64,000 bases of DNA from Candidatus Zixiibacteriota bacterium (GCA_035574315.1 DATLYW010000014.1:18386-82385); one strand, 5' to 3'. Counted from the first letter of the stretch, positions 52,557 to 62,494 are shown. The notes: generated by a model not told the origin, from the sequence alone. Numbers and translations: made by a program.

Positions 52557-53156
52557 ATGGCGGTTAGGCTTTTTCAATCCCAGACTTCGATGTTCTGCGA
52601 AAAAGTGAGAGTGGTGCTTGCGATGAAACAGGTCCCGTACGAAATCGTCGACGTGAGAAAAGACGATCGCAAGTCCCTCATCGCCTACTCGAATCAGCGG
52701 AAAGTCCCGGTCATGGATTATCACGGCCAATGCGTGATCGACTCCACCACGATCGCGGCGTTTCTGGAGCAAAAGCATCCCGCCAACAGCATCTATCCGG
52801 CCAATCCCTCCGACAAAGGCCTCTGTCTTCTGCTCGAGGACTGGTCCGACGAGGTTCTGATTCAAGCCAATCACGCCATCCGTAGGGCGGAAACCGAGGA
52901 AGCGCGGAAGAAGGCCGAGGAAGCGTTTCAGGTTCACTTCGGGTCGCTCGATCAGCTTTTTACCGGCAGAACGTTCATTTTCGACCGCATGACTATTGCC
53001 GACATTTCGATTTTTTCTCAGCTGCACTACCTTTACACGGTCGTGCATTACGAAATTCCGGGGCGGTACGAGAATCTGAACGCCTGGCTGGAGCGCATGC
53101 GCCGGGCGCTGAAGCTGAACTCGTTGGCGGAAAGCTTTGCCGCGCCTTCGCTGTGA
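52557..53156 (+). CDS. Glutathione S-transferase family protein
   Basis: The protein has 199 residues. The thioredoxin-like N-terminal domain begins VRLFQSQTSMFCEKVRVVLAMKQVPYEIV. The glutathione-binding turn is RKVPVMDYHGQCVIDSTTIAAFLEQK, with the cis-proline at VP and the DST/ST motif. The C-terminal helical domain has TIADISIFSQLHYL. It has a strong AGGAGGAGG ribosome site. It lies divergent from the gentisate-dioxygenase-like gene across 177 bases and could serve the same aromatic pathway. Confidence 0.9.
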   Translation: MAVRLFQSQTSMFCEKVRVVLAMKQVPYEIVDVRKDDRKSLIAYSNQRKVPVMDYHGQCVIDSTTIAAFLEQKHPANSIYPANPSDKGLCLLLEDWSDEVLIQANHAIRRAETEEARKKAEEAFQVHFGSLDQLFTGRTFIFDRMTIADISIFSQLHYLYTVVHYEIPGRYENLNAWLERMRRALKLNSLAESFAAPSL

Positions 53157-53380
53157 CCACGGCGGCGGGATTCGATCGGTTTTCTATGCCTGCCGGGATC
53201 TCCGGCGGGGGAAAAACGATCGCCTGACGCCCGGCCTGTTTCTGCCTTGAAAAAAACCCTCGTCCGATCGCCGGGCCTGCAATGCCGCAGGCGGCAGCGC
53301 CTGCGCCCGCCCTTCGCGCGGGGAGCGGGCCGTCGACGGCGTACCGGTGCAGCCACGGGTCCCGTCTGGCGCGACTGAAG

Positions 53381-55156
53381 ATGGACGACCGTTATTCGAG
53401 CCTCCTGCTGCGAACCTGCATCGCCGGTTGCCTGCTGGGGCTTGCCGCGACCGTTTACCTTCTCGCGGGAGTCGCCGGATACCTGCGCAGCGCTTGGCTC
53501 AACGCCACGGCGGCGGGCGCTGCGGCGGGTGCAGCTGCATTTATCGTGATCGAAATCGCCGCCATCGCCTCGCGGGTCGCCGGGCGGGGGCGATGGCTCT
53601 GGGGAGCGATTGTGGCTCTCGCGCTGGCTCAAGTCGCCCTCAGCCTGACTCCTCCCATAGCCCGCGATGAGCTCACGCACCACCTGGCGATTCCGAATCT
53701 GTACGTCCGGGAGGGCCGCATTGTCGGGGTTCCTTTCGCTCCTTACTCCTACTATCCCATGCTCCTCGACATGCTCTATATCCCTTGGATTTACTGGGAA
53801 ATCGACTTCGTGCCGAAGCTGGTGCATGGAACGTTCGGGTGGCTCACCGGACTGTTGATCTTCGCCCATCTCTCCGCGCGGATGAACGCGGTTTACGGGC
53901 TTTTGGGCTTTTTCTTTTTCGCTTCCGTGCCCGCGGTCTTGCGCTCGATGCACGCGGCTTACGTCGACCTGGGGCTGGTATTCTACTCAACCGCAAGCCT
54001 GCTTTGCCTCGTTCGCTGGCGGGAAGAGGGGGCGCGGCGGTGGCTGGCGTTGGCTGCTTGCTCGGCGGGTTTCGCCGCTGCGACCAAGCCGAACGGCTTG
54101 CTGAGCCTGGCGCTCTTGTCGATGGTCTTCCTTTTGTCCGCGGCATCGGCGGGAGCGCCGAAGCGGATCGTCGGCGCGGTCGCGCTCTTCGGAACGCTGG
54201 CGTTGATTCCGGTGCTGCCGTGGCTCATCAAGAACGAGCTCCAGACGGGAAATCCTTTTTATCCGTTCTTGGGCCGGTTTTTCGAAGCGACTCGGGATCC
54301 GGCTCCGGGAATAGGCGCGGCCTTCACGGAGCTCGGGATCTTTGCAAAGAGGAAACTCCTCTACGGCGAGCGCTGGTGGCAGATCGCGGCCCTGCCGCTG
54401 CGGGTGTTTTTTTCCGGGAGGGACCACAGCCCGCAGTATTTCGACGGCGTGCTGACCCCGTTGCTGATCCTCGGTCTGCCGTGGGCGTTCAAGGGAAAGT
54501 GGCTCTGCGAGAAAAAGCTTTGCATCGGTTTTGCGGCTCTGTTCCTGGGCTACGCGATTTTCCTGGCCGACCTGCGCGTCCGCTACATCCTGCCGATCGT
54601 GCCGCCTTTGGTGATCCTGCTCGTCTACGCGGTCTTCAACATCTACCTGAGAATCGGCAGGCCAGCCTACCTGTACGCGGGCTTGCTGTTCTTCGCGGCG
54701 GTGAACGCGGGCTATCTGCACCGCTATGCGCAGGAGACCGGGGCGATCTCCTATCTGGCTGGCGGGCAAAGCAGGGAGGGGTACCTGGAGAGCAAGCTCG
54801 CCGAATACCCCGCGATGCGCTACGTCAACGAGCAAACGCCCGAAACGTCGAAAATTTATCTTCTCTTCGTCGGGCGAAGAGCGTATTATTGTCGGCGTCG
54901 ATACATTCACGACGGCGGCGAGCTCCCGGCGCGTTTGCTTCGCGCCGTTCGACAGTCCGCCGGGCCGGCGGAGGTTGCGGGCAGGCTCAGGGGTGAAGGC
55001 ATCACGCACCTGCTGGTCAGACGCGATCTGCTGGACAGGTATATGGCGGACAACCTGAAGCCGTCGGAGCTCACGGTCTGGAGCGGCTTCCTCGAGCGGT
55101 GGGCAGAAAAACGGTTCGAGGGTCGAGGCTACGCGGTTTACCAGTTGAATGGCTGA
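53381..55156 (+). CDS. Membrane glycosyltransferase, ArnT/PMT-like (GT-C fold)
   Basis: The protein has 591 residues from the ATG at 53381; an upstream ATG at 53282 adds a non-membrane, low-complexity stretch. It has about 11-12 membrane segments. The first periplasmic loop has PPIARDELTHHLAIPNLYVREG, an Asp-Glu pair typical of GT-C catalytic sites, then YYPMLLDMLYIP. Such proteins use polyprenyl-phosphate sugars on the outer face of the inner membrane. Its stop overlaps the next gene, a polyprenyl-phosphate-type GT2 that could make its donor. Confidence 0.8.
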   Translation: MDDRYSSLLLRTCIAGCLLGLAATVYLLAGVAGYLRSAWLNATAAGAAAGAAAFIVIEIAAIASRVAGRGRWLWGAIVALALAQVALSLTPPIARDELTHHLAIPNLYVREGRIVGVPFAPYSYYPMLLDMLYIPWIYWEIDFVPKLVHGTFGWLTGLLIFAHLSARMNAVYGLLGFFFFASVPAVLRSMHAAYVDLGLVFYSTASLLCLVRWREEGARRWLALAACSAGFAAATKPNGLLSLALLSMVFLLSAASAGAPKRIVGAVALFGTLALIPVLPWLIKNELQTGNPFYPFLGRFFEATRDPAPGIGAAFTELGIFAKRKLLYGERWWQIAALPLRVFFSGRDHSPQYFDGVLTPLLILGLPWAFKGKWLCEKKLCIGFAALFLGYAIFLADLRVRYILPIVPPLVILLVYAVFNIYLRIGRPAYLYAGLLFFAAVNAGYLHRYAQETGAISYLAGGQSREGYLESKLAEYPAMRYVNEQTPETSKIYLLFVGRRAYYCRRRYIHDGGELPARLLRAVRQSAGPAEVAGRLRGEGITHLLVRRDLLDRYMADNLKPSELTVWSGFLERWAEKRFEGRGYAVYQLNG

Positions 55157-56054
55157 CCGTTACGAACTTTCCATCGTCATACCGGTCTATAACGAAGCCG
55201 AAAACCTCTCCGAGGTTCTGTGCAAGGTGCGCGCCCTCAACCTCTCCGGCACCGAGGTCATCGTGGTGGACGATGGCTCGACGGACAACAGCGCCGAAGT
55301 CGCGATGGAGGCGGGGGCGAAGGTCATCCGCCATCCCTACAACATCGGGAACGGCGCGGCGGTCAAGACCGGAATGCGTGCGGCCCGGGGCCGGCTGCTC
55401 CTCCTGATGGACGGTGACGGCCAGCACCAACCCGAGGACATCCCGCGTCTGCTGGCGGAGAGCGATCGTTTCCACATGGTGGTGGGCGCCCGCGCGAAGG
55501 GATCCAAGCTGCGACTGCACCGCTACGCCGCCAACGCGGTTTACAACCTTTTCGCTTCCTACGTTGCCCGATTCAAGGTGCGGGACCTGACCTCCGGCTT
55601 CCGGGTGATGCGTCGGCGCGACGCGCTGCGGTTCATCGACCTTTTGCCGAATACTTTTTCTTATCCGACGACGTTGACCCTGGCGTTTCTGCGCTCCGGC
55701 CTGACGGTGAAATACGTGCCGATCCAGTCGTTGTACCGTTCCGGGCAGAGCAAGATCAGTCTTATGACTGACGGGATCCGGTTTCTGCTGATCATCGCCA
55801 GAATCGCGACGCTGTTCACTCCCTTCCGCGTGTTCCTGCCGGTGAGCCTGGTCTTCGGGTTCGGCGGGCTTGGTTATTACCTCTACACTTATCTGACGGA
55901 AGGCCGGTTCACGAACATGGCGGTCTTTCTCCTCACGACCGCAGTGATCGTCTTCATGCTGGGCCTGATCTCGGAGCAGATCGCCCTGCTGCGCATGGAG
56001 CAGCGCCCCCCGGCGCTGCGCGAGGATGAAGACTTGGAAGAGCGCGACCGGTGA
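55149..56054 (+). CDS. GT2 glycosyltransferase, dolichol/undecaprenyl-phosphate sugar synthase type
   Basis: The protein has 301 residues. The GT-A domain has LSIVIPVYNEAENLSEVL, IVVDDGSTDNSAEVA, NIGNGAAVKTGMRAARG and the metal-binding LLMDGDGQH, then LTSGFRVMRRRDALRF. Two C-terminal membrane helices (about 222-245 and 253-275) place it at the membrane like ArnC/GtrB-type enzymes. It overlaps the preceding GT-C gene by eight bases, which supports a donor-acceptor enzyme pair. Confidence 0.92.
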   Translation: MADRYELSIVIPVYNEAENLSEVLCKVRALNLSGTEVIVVDDGSTDNSAEVAMEAGAKVIRHPYNIGNGAAVKTGMRAARGRLLLLMDGDGQHQPEDIPRLLAESDRFHMVVGARAKGSKLRLHRYAANAVYNLFASYVARFKVRDLTSGFRVMRRRDALRFIDLLPNTFSYPTTLTLAFLRSGLTVKYVPIQSLYRSGQSKISLMTDGIRFLLIIARIATLFTPFRVFLPVSLVFGFGGLGYYLYTYLTEGRFTNMAVFLLTTAVIVFMLGLISEQIALLRMEQRPPALREDEDLEERDR

Positions 56055-56088
56055 CGAGAGAACGGCCGGCGGGCTTTCCTGAGCGGCG

Positions 56089-57675
56089 GTGACACGAAGA
56101 TACGCTGTCTTTGCCTCCTTGCTCCTGTGCGCGGCGGCGGGCCTGGCCGTCATCCTCTACGCCACTCCGTGGGGCCTTGGGCTCAGCCCCGATTCGGCGG
56201 TGTATGCCGGGGCGGCCCGCAGCCTGGCCGGGGGCCACGGAGTCAGCCTTCCGACGGCGCCCGGGGATTTTGCCGCGGTCGTTCACTATCCTCCGCTGTA
56301 TCCGTTCGTGCTGGCCGCCGGTGCGTGGGCCGGTTGGGACTTGCTCGAGACGGCCCGTTGGCTGAACAGCTTCCTCTTTGGAGCCAATATATCCCTCGCG
56401 GGATGGCTTGCTTTCATGGGCACAGGACGGGTTGACGTCGCGGTGGCGGCGGCAGTGCTGACGACGACCGCCCTGCCGATGATTCAAACCCATTCGATGC
56501 TATGGTCAGAGCCGCTCTTTATCTTCGCTCTGCTTGCGGGGTGGATTCTTCTGTTGAGGTACCACCGCAACGGCGGACATCGCGGGGCTCTGGTAGCGGC
56601 GGCGGCCGTGACCGGCTCGAGCGCGCTGGTGCGCTACGCCGGATCCGCGTTCATCGTCGCCTTCGTCGCGGTTGTTTTGCTCCGGCCAGCGGGGTTGCGG
56701 AAACACAGGATTGCCGATGCGGCGGTCTGCTCGGCCATCGCAGCGCTGCCTTTGGCTCTCTGGCTGGTAAGGAATCGGGTTTTCTCGGGAACCTTCACCG
56801 GTCGGCGCCTCGGTTTTCACCCGATCGACTGGAGCCGGGCTTACGGGGCGATGGACACCATGCTCGACTGGATCTTTGCACCATGGTGGATCCGCGACGA
56901 CCTTGAACGAAACCTGATCGCCGCTTCTCTGCTGGCGCTGGGTCTGGCCGCGGCGATTCGGGTTCGGGGTCGGGCGAAAAAACATGGGCCGCCGCCCGCA
57001 GCGGAGCGAAGATCGTTGTTTTACCTGTCGTTGGGAACGGCGGCCGCCGTTTACCTTTGCGCCCTAACGGGCTCGATTTCCTTCTTCGACTATCAAACCC
57101 CGCTCGATACCCGGCTGCTCGCCCCGATTTACCTTCCGCTCATGCTGACCTTGCTTTGTGCAACCGCTTCGGAGGGCTTTCCTCAACGATCTTCCCGCTC
57201 CTGGTCCCCTTCGTTGGTTCTGGCCGTCATCGCGGCGGCCGCCTTGCAGGGTTTCAGCGCGTGGCCGTGGCTGGCCTTGAGCCGGACTCACGGGATCGGC
57301 TATGCGGCTCGGGCCTGGCACGAGTCCGCGACCGTCAAAAAAGTGGCGGGGTTGCCGACAGGCACGCTGGTGTACAGCAATGCTCCGGACGCACTTTACG
57401 CCGTGCTGGGGATCGCCGCTGCAATGATCCCCCGCAAGACCCATCCCGACACGCGGGGGCAAAACGACCTTTACACCAGGGAGATCGCGGCGATGAGCGA
57501 CGACTTGAGAAAAAGAGGCGGGGTCGTAGTCTACTTCAACCAGGTGGGCTGGCGATGGTATTTGCCCTCCAGCGAGGAGCTCAAGCACGACGCGGCGTTG
57601 GAGGCGGTCTCGATCGAGCATGACGGTACTATCTACCGTCTCCGCTCGACTCCGGCGCCGACCGCCGGACCGTAG
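56089..57675 (+). CDS. Membrane protein, ArnT-like GT-C glycosyltransferase
   Basis: The protein has 528 residues from the GTG at 56089. It has about 10-11 membrane segments. The N-terminal extracytoplasmic loop has LSPDSAVYAGAARSLAGGHG, with the aspartate position of GT-C enzymes, then HYPPLYPFVLAAG. The C-terminal 120 residues form a soluble periplasmic part. The protein resembles the GT39/83-like family of unknown sugar specificity. It lies 34 bases after the GT2 gene. Confidence 0.75.
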   Translation: MTRRYAVFASLLLCAAAGLAVILYATPWGLGLSPDSAVYAGAARSLAGGHGVSLPTAPGDFAAVVHYPPLYPFVLAAGAWAGWDLLETARWLNSFLFGANISLAGWLAFMGTGRVDVAVAAAVLTTTALPMIQTHSMLWSEPLFIFALLAGWILLLRYHRNGGHRGALVAAAAVTGSSALVRYAGSAFIVAFVAVVLLRPAGLRKHRIADAAVCSAIAALPLALWLVRNRVFSGTFTGRRLGFHPIDWSRAYGAMDTMLDWIFAPWWIRDDLERNLIAASLLALGLAAAIRVRGRAKKHGPPPAAERRSLFYLSLGTAAAVYLCALTGSISFFDYQTPLDTRLLAPIYLPLMLTLLCATASEGFPQRSSRSWSPSLVLAVIAAAALQGFSAWPWLALSRTHGIGYAARAWHESATVKKVAGLPTGTLVYSNAPDALYAVLGIAAAMIPRKTHPDTRGQNDLYTREIAAMSDDLRKRGGVVVYFNQVGWRWYLPSSEELKHDAALEAVSIEHDGTIYRLRSTPAPTAGP

Positions 57676-57738
57676 AGAGGCCCGGTCGATCTTGGCACGA
57701 AACGAGAAACGATCGAAACACGGGCGCCCTTACCGCAG

Positions 57739-58875
57739 ATGCAGGTCCTGATCGTCACCTGGAACTTTCCGCCGCGACGGGGCGGGATCGAGACCGTGGT
57801 CGAGCACGTGTACGCCGGCCTCAAAAAGCATCAGCCGACCGTGGTGGTCACCTCACACCCGGGTCGCCGGGTACCCGTTCAAGAAGGAGTTTTCCGAGCT
57901 CCATGGCCAGGATTGGTGTCCTTTGCCTCCTACGCGCTCTGGCGGGGAAGCCGCCTGCTCTCCGAGAATCCGGGGATCGACGTTATTCTGGGCGGGAGCG
58001 CGATGGTGGCGCCGATCGTCGTGTTGCTGGCTCGCCTGTTCAACCGCAGGGCCGTGCTGCAGGCACACGGTCTCGATCTCCTCTATCCGTCGTTCTGGTA
58101 CCAGTGGCTGTGTGTCCGGTGGGCCAGGCGCTGCGACCGGCTGATCGCCAACAGCTCGTACACCGCCGATTTGGCGAAACGCAAAGGGGTGAGGCCGGAC
58201 CGGATTTCCGTAATCCCTCCGGGAGTCGACGTTGAGCGCTTTGGCGCCGAGATGGACCGGGAGGATATCGTGAAGAAAGAGCTGGGACTCTCCGGCCGCC
58301 GGGTTCTGCTTTTCGTCGGCCGCCTCGCCAGGCGAAAAGGAATCGCGGAATTCATCCGCTATGCGCTGCCCCGAATCGTCTGCGACGCCCCGGAAACGTG
58401 CCTGGTCGTAGTAGGCGGCAATCCCGGCGAATCGCTGACCCACAGGGACGACGTTTGGAGCGACATCAACCGGTCGGTCAAAGCGACCGGCCTGGAAAAC
58501 CATGTGCGGCTGTTGGGCACGGTGGAAGACGAAGAGGTCGACAGGCTTTTTCGGGCATGCGATCTGGTCATTCTACCCGCCATTTCGATGAACGGAGATG
58601 CGGAAGGCTTCGGCATCGTTCTCCTTGAGGCGGCGGCGGCCGGTAAACCCGCCATCGCCACCCGCGTGGGGGGCATCCCGGACGCTGTGGCCGACGGGGA
58701 GACCGGCCTGCTCGTCGATCCGGGTCGTTACGAAGCGCTGAGCGCCGCGGTCCTGGATCTGTTGCGGGATCCCTCTCGAAGGTCGGTCATGGGTGAGAGG
58801 GCGAGAAACCGTGCCCGAGCGATGTTCTCTTGGGAAAGGGTGATCTGCGAGTACCAGAAGGCTTTGGAGACATGA
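57739..58875 (+). CDS. GT4-family glycosyltransferase
   Basis: This 378-residue GT-B protein begins VLIVTWNFPPRRGGIETVVEHVY. It has ANSSYTADLAKRKGV and IPPGVDVERF between the domains, LLFVGRLARRKGIAEFI at the start of the C-terminal domain, and the retaining motif GDAEGFGIVLLEAAAAGKPAIATRVGG, with the E-x7-E pair. It is cytoplasmic and uses a nucleotide-sugar donor that cannot be predicted. It converges on the next gene with 17 bases between. Confidence 0.92.
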   Translation: MQVLIVTWNFPPRRGGIETVVEHVYAGLKKHQPTVVVTSHPGRRVPVQEGVFRAPWPGLVSFASYALWRGSRLLSENPGIDVILGGSAMVAPIVVLLARLFNRRAVLQAHGLDLLYPSFWYQWLCVRWARRCDRLIANSSYTADLAKRKGVRPDRISVIPPGVDVERFGAEMDREDIVKKELGLSGRRVLLFVGRLARRKGIAEFIRYALPRIVCDAPETCLVVVGGNPGESLTHRDDVWSDINRSVKATGLENHVRLLGTVEDEEVDRLFRACDLVILPAISMNGDAEGFGIVLLEAAAAGKPAIATRVGGIPDAVADGETGLLVDPGRYEALSAAVLDLLRDPSRRSVMGERARNRARAMFSWERVICEYQKALET

Positions 58876-58892
58876 GCGTTGCGGCCCGCCGC

Positions 58893-60014
58893 TCAGCTGT
58901 TTCGGCTCAAACGCAGAAGAAAACGTTCCAGCTCGGCCGCCGAATCGCGCCACGACGGCACCGGCAGGTCGAGAACCTGCCTTTCTCGGAGCTGCCGGGT
59001 TACGGCGGCGGCGAGGCTCGACGGGTTTTCCGCTTCATAGAGGTGGTCCGGGTGGCGCTCCAGCAGCTCGATCATCGTTCCCACGGCGGCCGCCACGATT
59101 GGAACGCGGCACGCCAGGATTTCGTAGGCCTTTTGCGGGAAGCTGTACTCGCCCTGACTGGAATGACGATAGCAGACCACGGAAAGATCCAAGGCGTTGA
59201 CGAAATCCGGGACCTGATGGTGGGGCAGGTTGCCGAGGTACCGTACTCTGGGATGGTCCGGCAAGCTCACGCCTCTGCCGATCGGCCCCGCCAGTGCGAG
59301 CCAGAGATCGCTTCGTTCCGCGGCGAGCAGCTCGAAAGCGCTGAAGAGCGTTTCGATCCCTCGGCTGCGATCCAGGGCGCCGGCGGTTCCAACGATAGTC
59401 GCCGTCTCCGGAAGCCCCAGGCGAAGCCGGCACTCACGGCGGTCGAGCGGCCGGAACAGTTCGGTCCGAACGCCGTTTTCGATCACGACGGTCGGTTTGA
59501 GGCGGCGGTAATCGCGCGTGATGTGAGCAGCCAGACGGCGGCTAAAACAGGTCACGCCATCGGCGGACCTGACCGCCCGACGGAACAGGGGCACGATCAA
59601 CGGCAGCCTGCTGGCGCCGAACGCTTCAAAATTGTCGTAGAGATCGATCACGCTGCGAAGGCGCCGGCGTCTTGCGAGCCAGGCGCCGAGAACAGCCAGA
59701 AAAGCATCGGAACCCGCCCATATGACATCGGGCTCGAAATGCCCGATGATCTCGACGGACCTGCGGATGAACATTGCCGCACCGGCCCCGGCACGGCTGG
59801 TGAGGTCGAACGATTCCCACATCACCGACGGCCCTCCCGGTCGGGCCGAATCGAGAACCGTCGTGTCGTTCCGGCGGCGGTAGCTGAGCGTGACGCCGCG
59901 AACCTCGTGTCCCAGGTTCGCCAGCTCGGCCGGGAGCTCGCGGAAGCGCCCGAATCGGTCGTCGAGGAGGTCCTTGCCCATGTACTGGCGCTTCGTCAGA
60001 ACCAGGACTTTCAT
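58893..60014 (-). CDS. GT4-like glycosyltransferase
   Basis: The protein has 373 residues from the ATG at 60014 (MKVLVLTKRQYMGKDLL). The GT-B fold has CFSRRLAAHITRDYRR and VIENGVRTELFRPLDR in the middle, GTAGALDRSRGIETLFSAFELL, and the C-terminal donor part YSFPQKAYEILACRVPIVAAAVGTM. The reading frame extends 97 codons further upstream into the neighbour, but that part is not protein-like. Its start overlaps the stop of the upstream GT2 gene (ATGA). Confidence 0.87.
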   Translation of the reverse strand: MKVLVLTKRQYMGKDLLDDRFGRFRELPAELANLGHEVRGVTLSYRRRNDTTVLDSARPGGPSVMWESFDLTSRAGAGAAMFIRRSVEIIGHFEPDVIWAGSDAFLAVLGAWLARRRRLRSVIDLYDNFEAFGASRLPLIVPLFRRAVRSADGVTCFSRRLAAHITRDYRRLKPTVVIENGVRTELFRPLDRRECRLRLGLPETATIVGTAGALDRSRGIETLFSAFELLAAERSDLWLALAGPIGRGVSLPDHPRVRYLGNLPHHQVPDFVNALDLSVVCYRHSSQGEYSFPQKAYEILACRVPIVAAAVGTMIELLERHPDHLYEAENPSSLAAAVTRQLRERQVLDLPVPSWRDSAAELERFLLRLSRNS

Positions 60015-60931
60015 AGGCGCTGCAACCGTCGCGTCCAGCCAATGCCGATCCGGTAAAAAGCCCGCTGGGGGAGCAGCCAACGGCACGTGACGAGGGCCAG
60101 CAGCCGCAGATAATCGAGAAGCCACGTCTTGCAGAAACGAAACGTGCTCGTGCGATGGCGCCACAGGAACCGAGTTCTTGCAACGACCTGAAACGTGGAG
60201 TTGCGCGAGGTCAGCAGCCGCACGCAGCCGCGAGGGCCCAGCCGGCGGTCGTACGGGTTTACGCCCGTCTTGCTGCGATCGTTCAGGACGACTGCCCGAG
60301 TGCATACGCGGAGTGTAAATCCGGCGGCTTTCGCCCTCATCAGAAGGTCATCGTCGGCGAAGACCTGGGGGAAAGCTTTTTCGTCGAAAAGGCCGACGGT
60401 ATCGAACACCGCCATCGGGAACAACGTGCACATGCCGTGCAGCATGTCGACCGGGCCCGAGCGGTCGCCGATCTCCGCAAGCGGAGCGTCACGATCCAGG
60501 TAATAGAACCGATCGCTACCGCGGGCCTGCATGCGCCCCGAAAAGAAAGCGATCTCGGGGCGGTCGAGATAGCAGCAAGCCGCCCCGATGATGCAGCCGG
60601 AGTCGGCGGCTGCAGCCTCTCCGAGCGCAGAGAAGAGTCCCGGGGTCGCGACATTGTCGTCGTTATAGGTCAGCACGTAAGTACAACCCAGCTCCTTGGC
60701 TCTTTGTACGCCCCGGTTCACGGCGGCGGCCCACCACATGGATGCATCCCCTTCGATCAAGTCCACCTGCGGATAGCGGGCCCGGACACTCTCGCGGGTG
60801 CCGTCGCTGGAGCCGGAGTCGACGACGAGGACGCGGTGCGCGGGGGGCAAAGCCTCGAAAACCGCCTTGAGCGCGAGAAGAAGCGTTTCACGCCGATTGT
60901 AGGTCGGTATCACCACCGCGGTAACGTGCAT
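60011..60931 (-). CDS. GT2 glycosyltransferase (rhamnosyltransferase-like)
   Basis: The protein has 306 residues from the ATG at 60931. VTAVVIPTYNRRETLLLALKAV, VLVVDSGSSDGTRE and MWWAAAVNRGVQRAKE are GT2 motifs; the tryptophan pair is typical of WbbL/RfbF-like enzymes. The metal motif is YNDDN and a later FADDDLLMRA. The C-terminal 60 residues are basic and hydrophobic (LLDYLRLLALVTCRWLL). It forms a two-gene leftward unit with the GT4 gene. Confidence 0.88.
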   Translation of the reverse strand: MHVTAVVIPTYNRRETLLLALKAVFEALPPAHRVLVVDSGSSDGTRESVRARYPQVDLIEGDASMWWAAAVNRGVQRAKELGCTYVLTYNDDNVATPGLFSALGEAAAADSGCIIGAACCYLDRPEIAFFSGRMQARGSDRFYYLDRDAPLAEIGDRSGPVDMLHGMCTLFPMAVFDTVGLFDEKAFPQVFADDDLLMRAKAAGFTLRVCTRAVVLNDRSKTGVNPYDRRLGPRGCVRLLTSRNSTFQVVARTRFLWRHRTSTFRFCKTWLLDYLRLLALVTCRWLLPQRAFYRIGIGWTRRLQRL

Positions 60932-61195
60932 ACTGGCGCAGTATAAGCCAAGCCGCGGGAGAGGTGAAAAGGTCGCGGGGTGTCGAACTTCGACGCGCGT
61001 TGGCAAGATGGTCCTAAAGTTGCTAACGTTGCACATCGAAAAGAGATTGTTTACCTGAAGGGGTTAAAAGGCCGCCAAGATCCAGAGGCCGGGGGATTTT
61101 GTGACGCAAAGCGTTATCGATTCGATTGCGCGGCGAACCCCGAAGCCGTGGGTCGACCGAATCGCTACGAAAAACCGAGTCCGGACAGATCGTAA
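60932..61195. other. Divergent spacer before the wzt-like gene
   Basis: These 264 bases separate the leftward GT2 gene from the rightward ABC ATPase. They are moderately AT-rich in the middle (about 61010-61070). They presumably hold promoters for both sides, but I see no element close to consensus. There is no coding frame I can support. Confidence 0.5.
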
Positions 61196-62464
61196 ATGTC
61201 GAGCGTTGCAGTTCGCACGGAAGGGTTGAGCAAGCGATACCGGATCGGCGAGCGCGAGCCTTACCGGACGCTTCGCGAAAGCATCGCCGGCCTGGCGCAT
61301 GCCCCGCTACGCTGGCTGGCAGGGTTCCCGGGGCCGGCAGGGCGGCGCGACGCGTTCTCGGAATTCATCTGGGCTTTAAAGGATGTGTCGTTTGAAGTCA
61401 AACAGGGCGAGGCGGTCGGAATTATCGGCGCCAACGGAGCCGGGAAGAGCACTTTGCTGAAGATTTTGTCGCGCATCACCGAGCCCACCGAGGGCAAGGC
61501 GACTATTCACGGGCGCGTGGGCTCGCTTCTGGAGGTCGGCACCGGTTTTCATCCGGAGCTCACGGGCCGCGAGAACATCTATCTGAACGGCGCGATCCTG
61601 GGGATGAAAAAGAAGGAAATCGACCGCAAGTTCGATGAGATCGTCGACTTTGCGGAGGTCGAGAAGTTTATCGATACGCCTGTCAAGCACTATTCGAGCG
61701 GCATGTACACGCGCCTGGCTTTTTCCGTGGCTGCCCACCTCGAGCCCGAGATTCTCGTCGTGGACGAGGTTCTCGCGGTCGGCGATGCTGCGTTCCAGAA
61801 GAAGTGCCTCGGGAAAATGGGAGATGTGGCGCAGCAGGGGCGGACGGTCATTTTCGTCAGCCATAACATGGCAGCGGTCGAGAGGCTATGCTCCAGATGC
61901 ATTCTGCTGAAAGATGGTGAGAAAGCCGACGACGATATATCGCGTTCGGTCATTGCTGGATACCTGAAGTATAATTTGCGATCACCTGCAATTTGGTGTC
62001 GGTCTCCGGACCAGCCTTGGCCTGACGTGGTGGCATTCCAGAAGGTAACGACGCTTGGCAAAAAAAACGAACCCGCTGCAACCTTCGCAGGCAACGATGC
62101 CATTAGGGTTCAGGTTGAGTACATTATTCGACGACCGATCTCGAGGTGCCAGATTGGCATTAGAGTCAACGACCAGTCCGGAGTTACCGTAATGAGCACT
62201 TCGGAGTGCGACTTACAAAAGGTCGATTCCATTCCTAAGGAGCCCGGAAGATATCTGTCATCTTTTGAAATACCCGGGAACCTTCTCGTACCAGGAAGTT
62301 ATTCGATTCACGTGGCCGCCCATGCGCCGATGGAAAAGACATTCGAGGTTCTGGAGGACGTAGTGGGCTTCGAGGTAACAAACGCCGGGTCGTTGACCGC
62401 GCTAGACGGTCGTCTAGGTTTGGTGGCACCCTCCATCCCATGGCAAGTCCTGCGCACGGGTTAG
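61196..62464 (+). CDS. wzt: Wzt-type ABC transporter ATPase with C-terminal glycan-binding domain
   Basis: The protein has 422 residues. The ABC domain has GIIGANGAGKSTLLKIL (Walker A), the VGTGFHPELTGRENIYLNG stretch specific to polysaccharide exporters, YSSGMYTRLAFSVAAHLEPEILVVDEVLAVGD (signature and Walker B) and FVSHNMAAVERLC. Residues about 255-422 form the immunoglobulin-like Wzt domain that recognises the finished O-antigen. No Wzm permease is adjacent. Codon composition changes from GC-rich to AT-rich near 61910-61980, at the boundary between the two domains. Confidence 0.92.
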   Translation: MSSVAVRTEGLSKRYRIGEREPYRTLRESIAGLAHAPLRWLAGFPGPAGRRDAFSEFIWALKDVSFEVKQGEAVGIIGANGAGKSTLLKILSRITEPTEGKATIHGRVGSLLEVGTGFHPELTGRENIYLNGAILGMKKKEIDRKFDEIVDFAEVEKFIDTPVKHYSSGMYTRLAFSVAAHLEPEILVVDEVLAVGDAAFQKKCLGKMGDVAQQGRTVIFVSHNMAAVERLCSRCILLKDGEKADDDISRSVIAGYLKYNLRSPAIWCRSPDQPWPDVVAFQKVTTLGKKNEPAATFAGNDAIRVQVEYIIRRPISRCQIGIRVNDQSGVTVMSTSECDLQKVDSIPKEPGRYLSSFEIPGNLLVPGSYSIHVAAHAPMEKTFEVLEDVVGFEVTNAGSLTALDGRLGLVAPSIPWQVLRTG

Positions 62465-62494
62465 TCATAATTGGCATGCCTAAAGAGTAAACGT

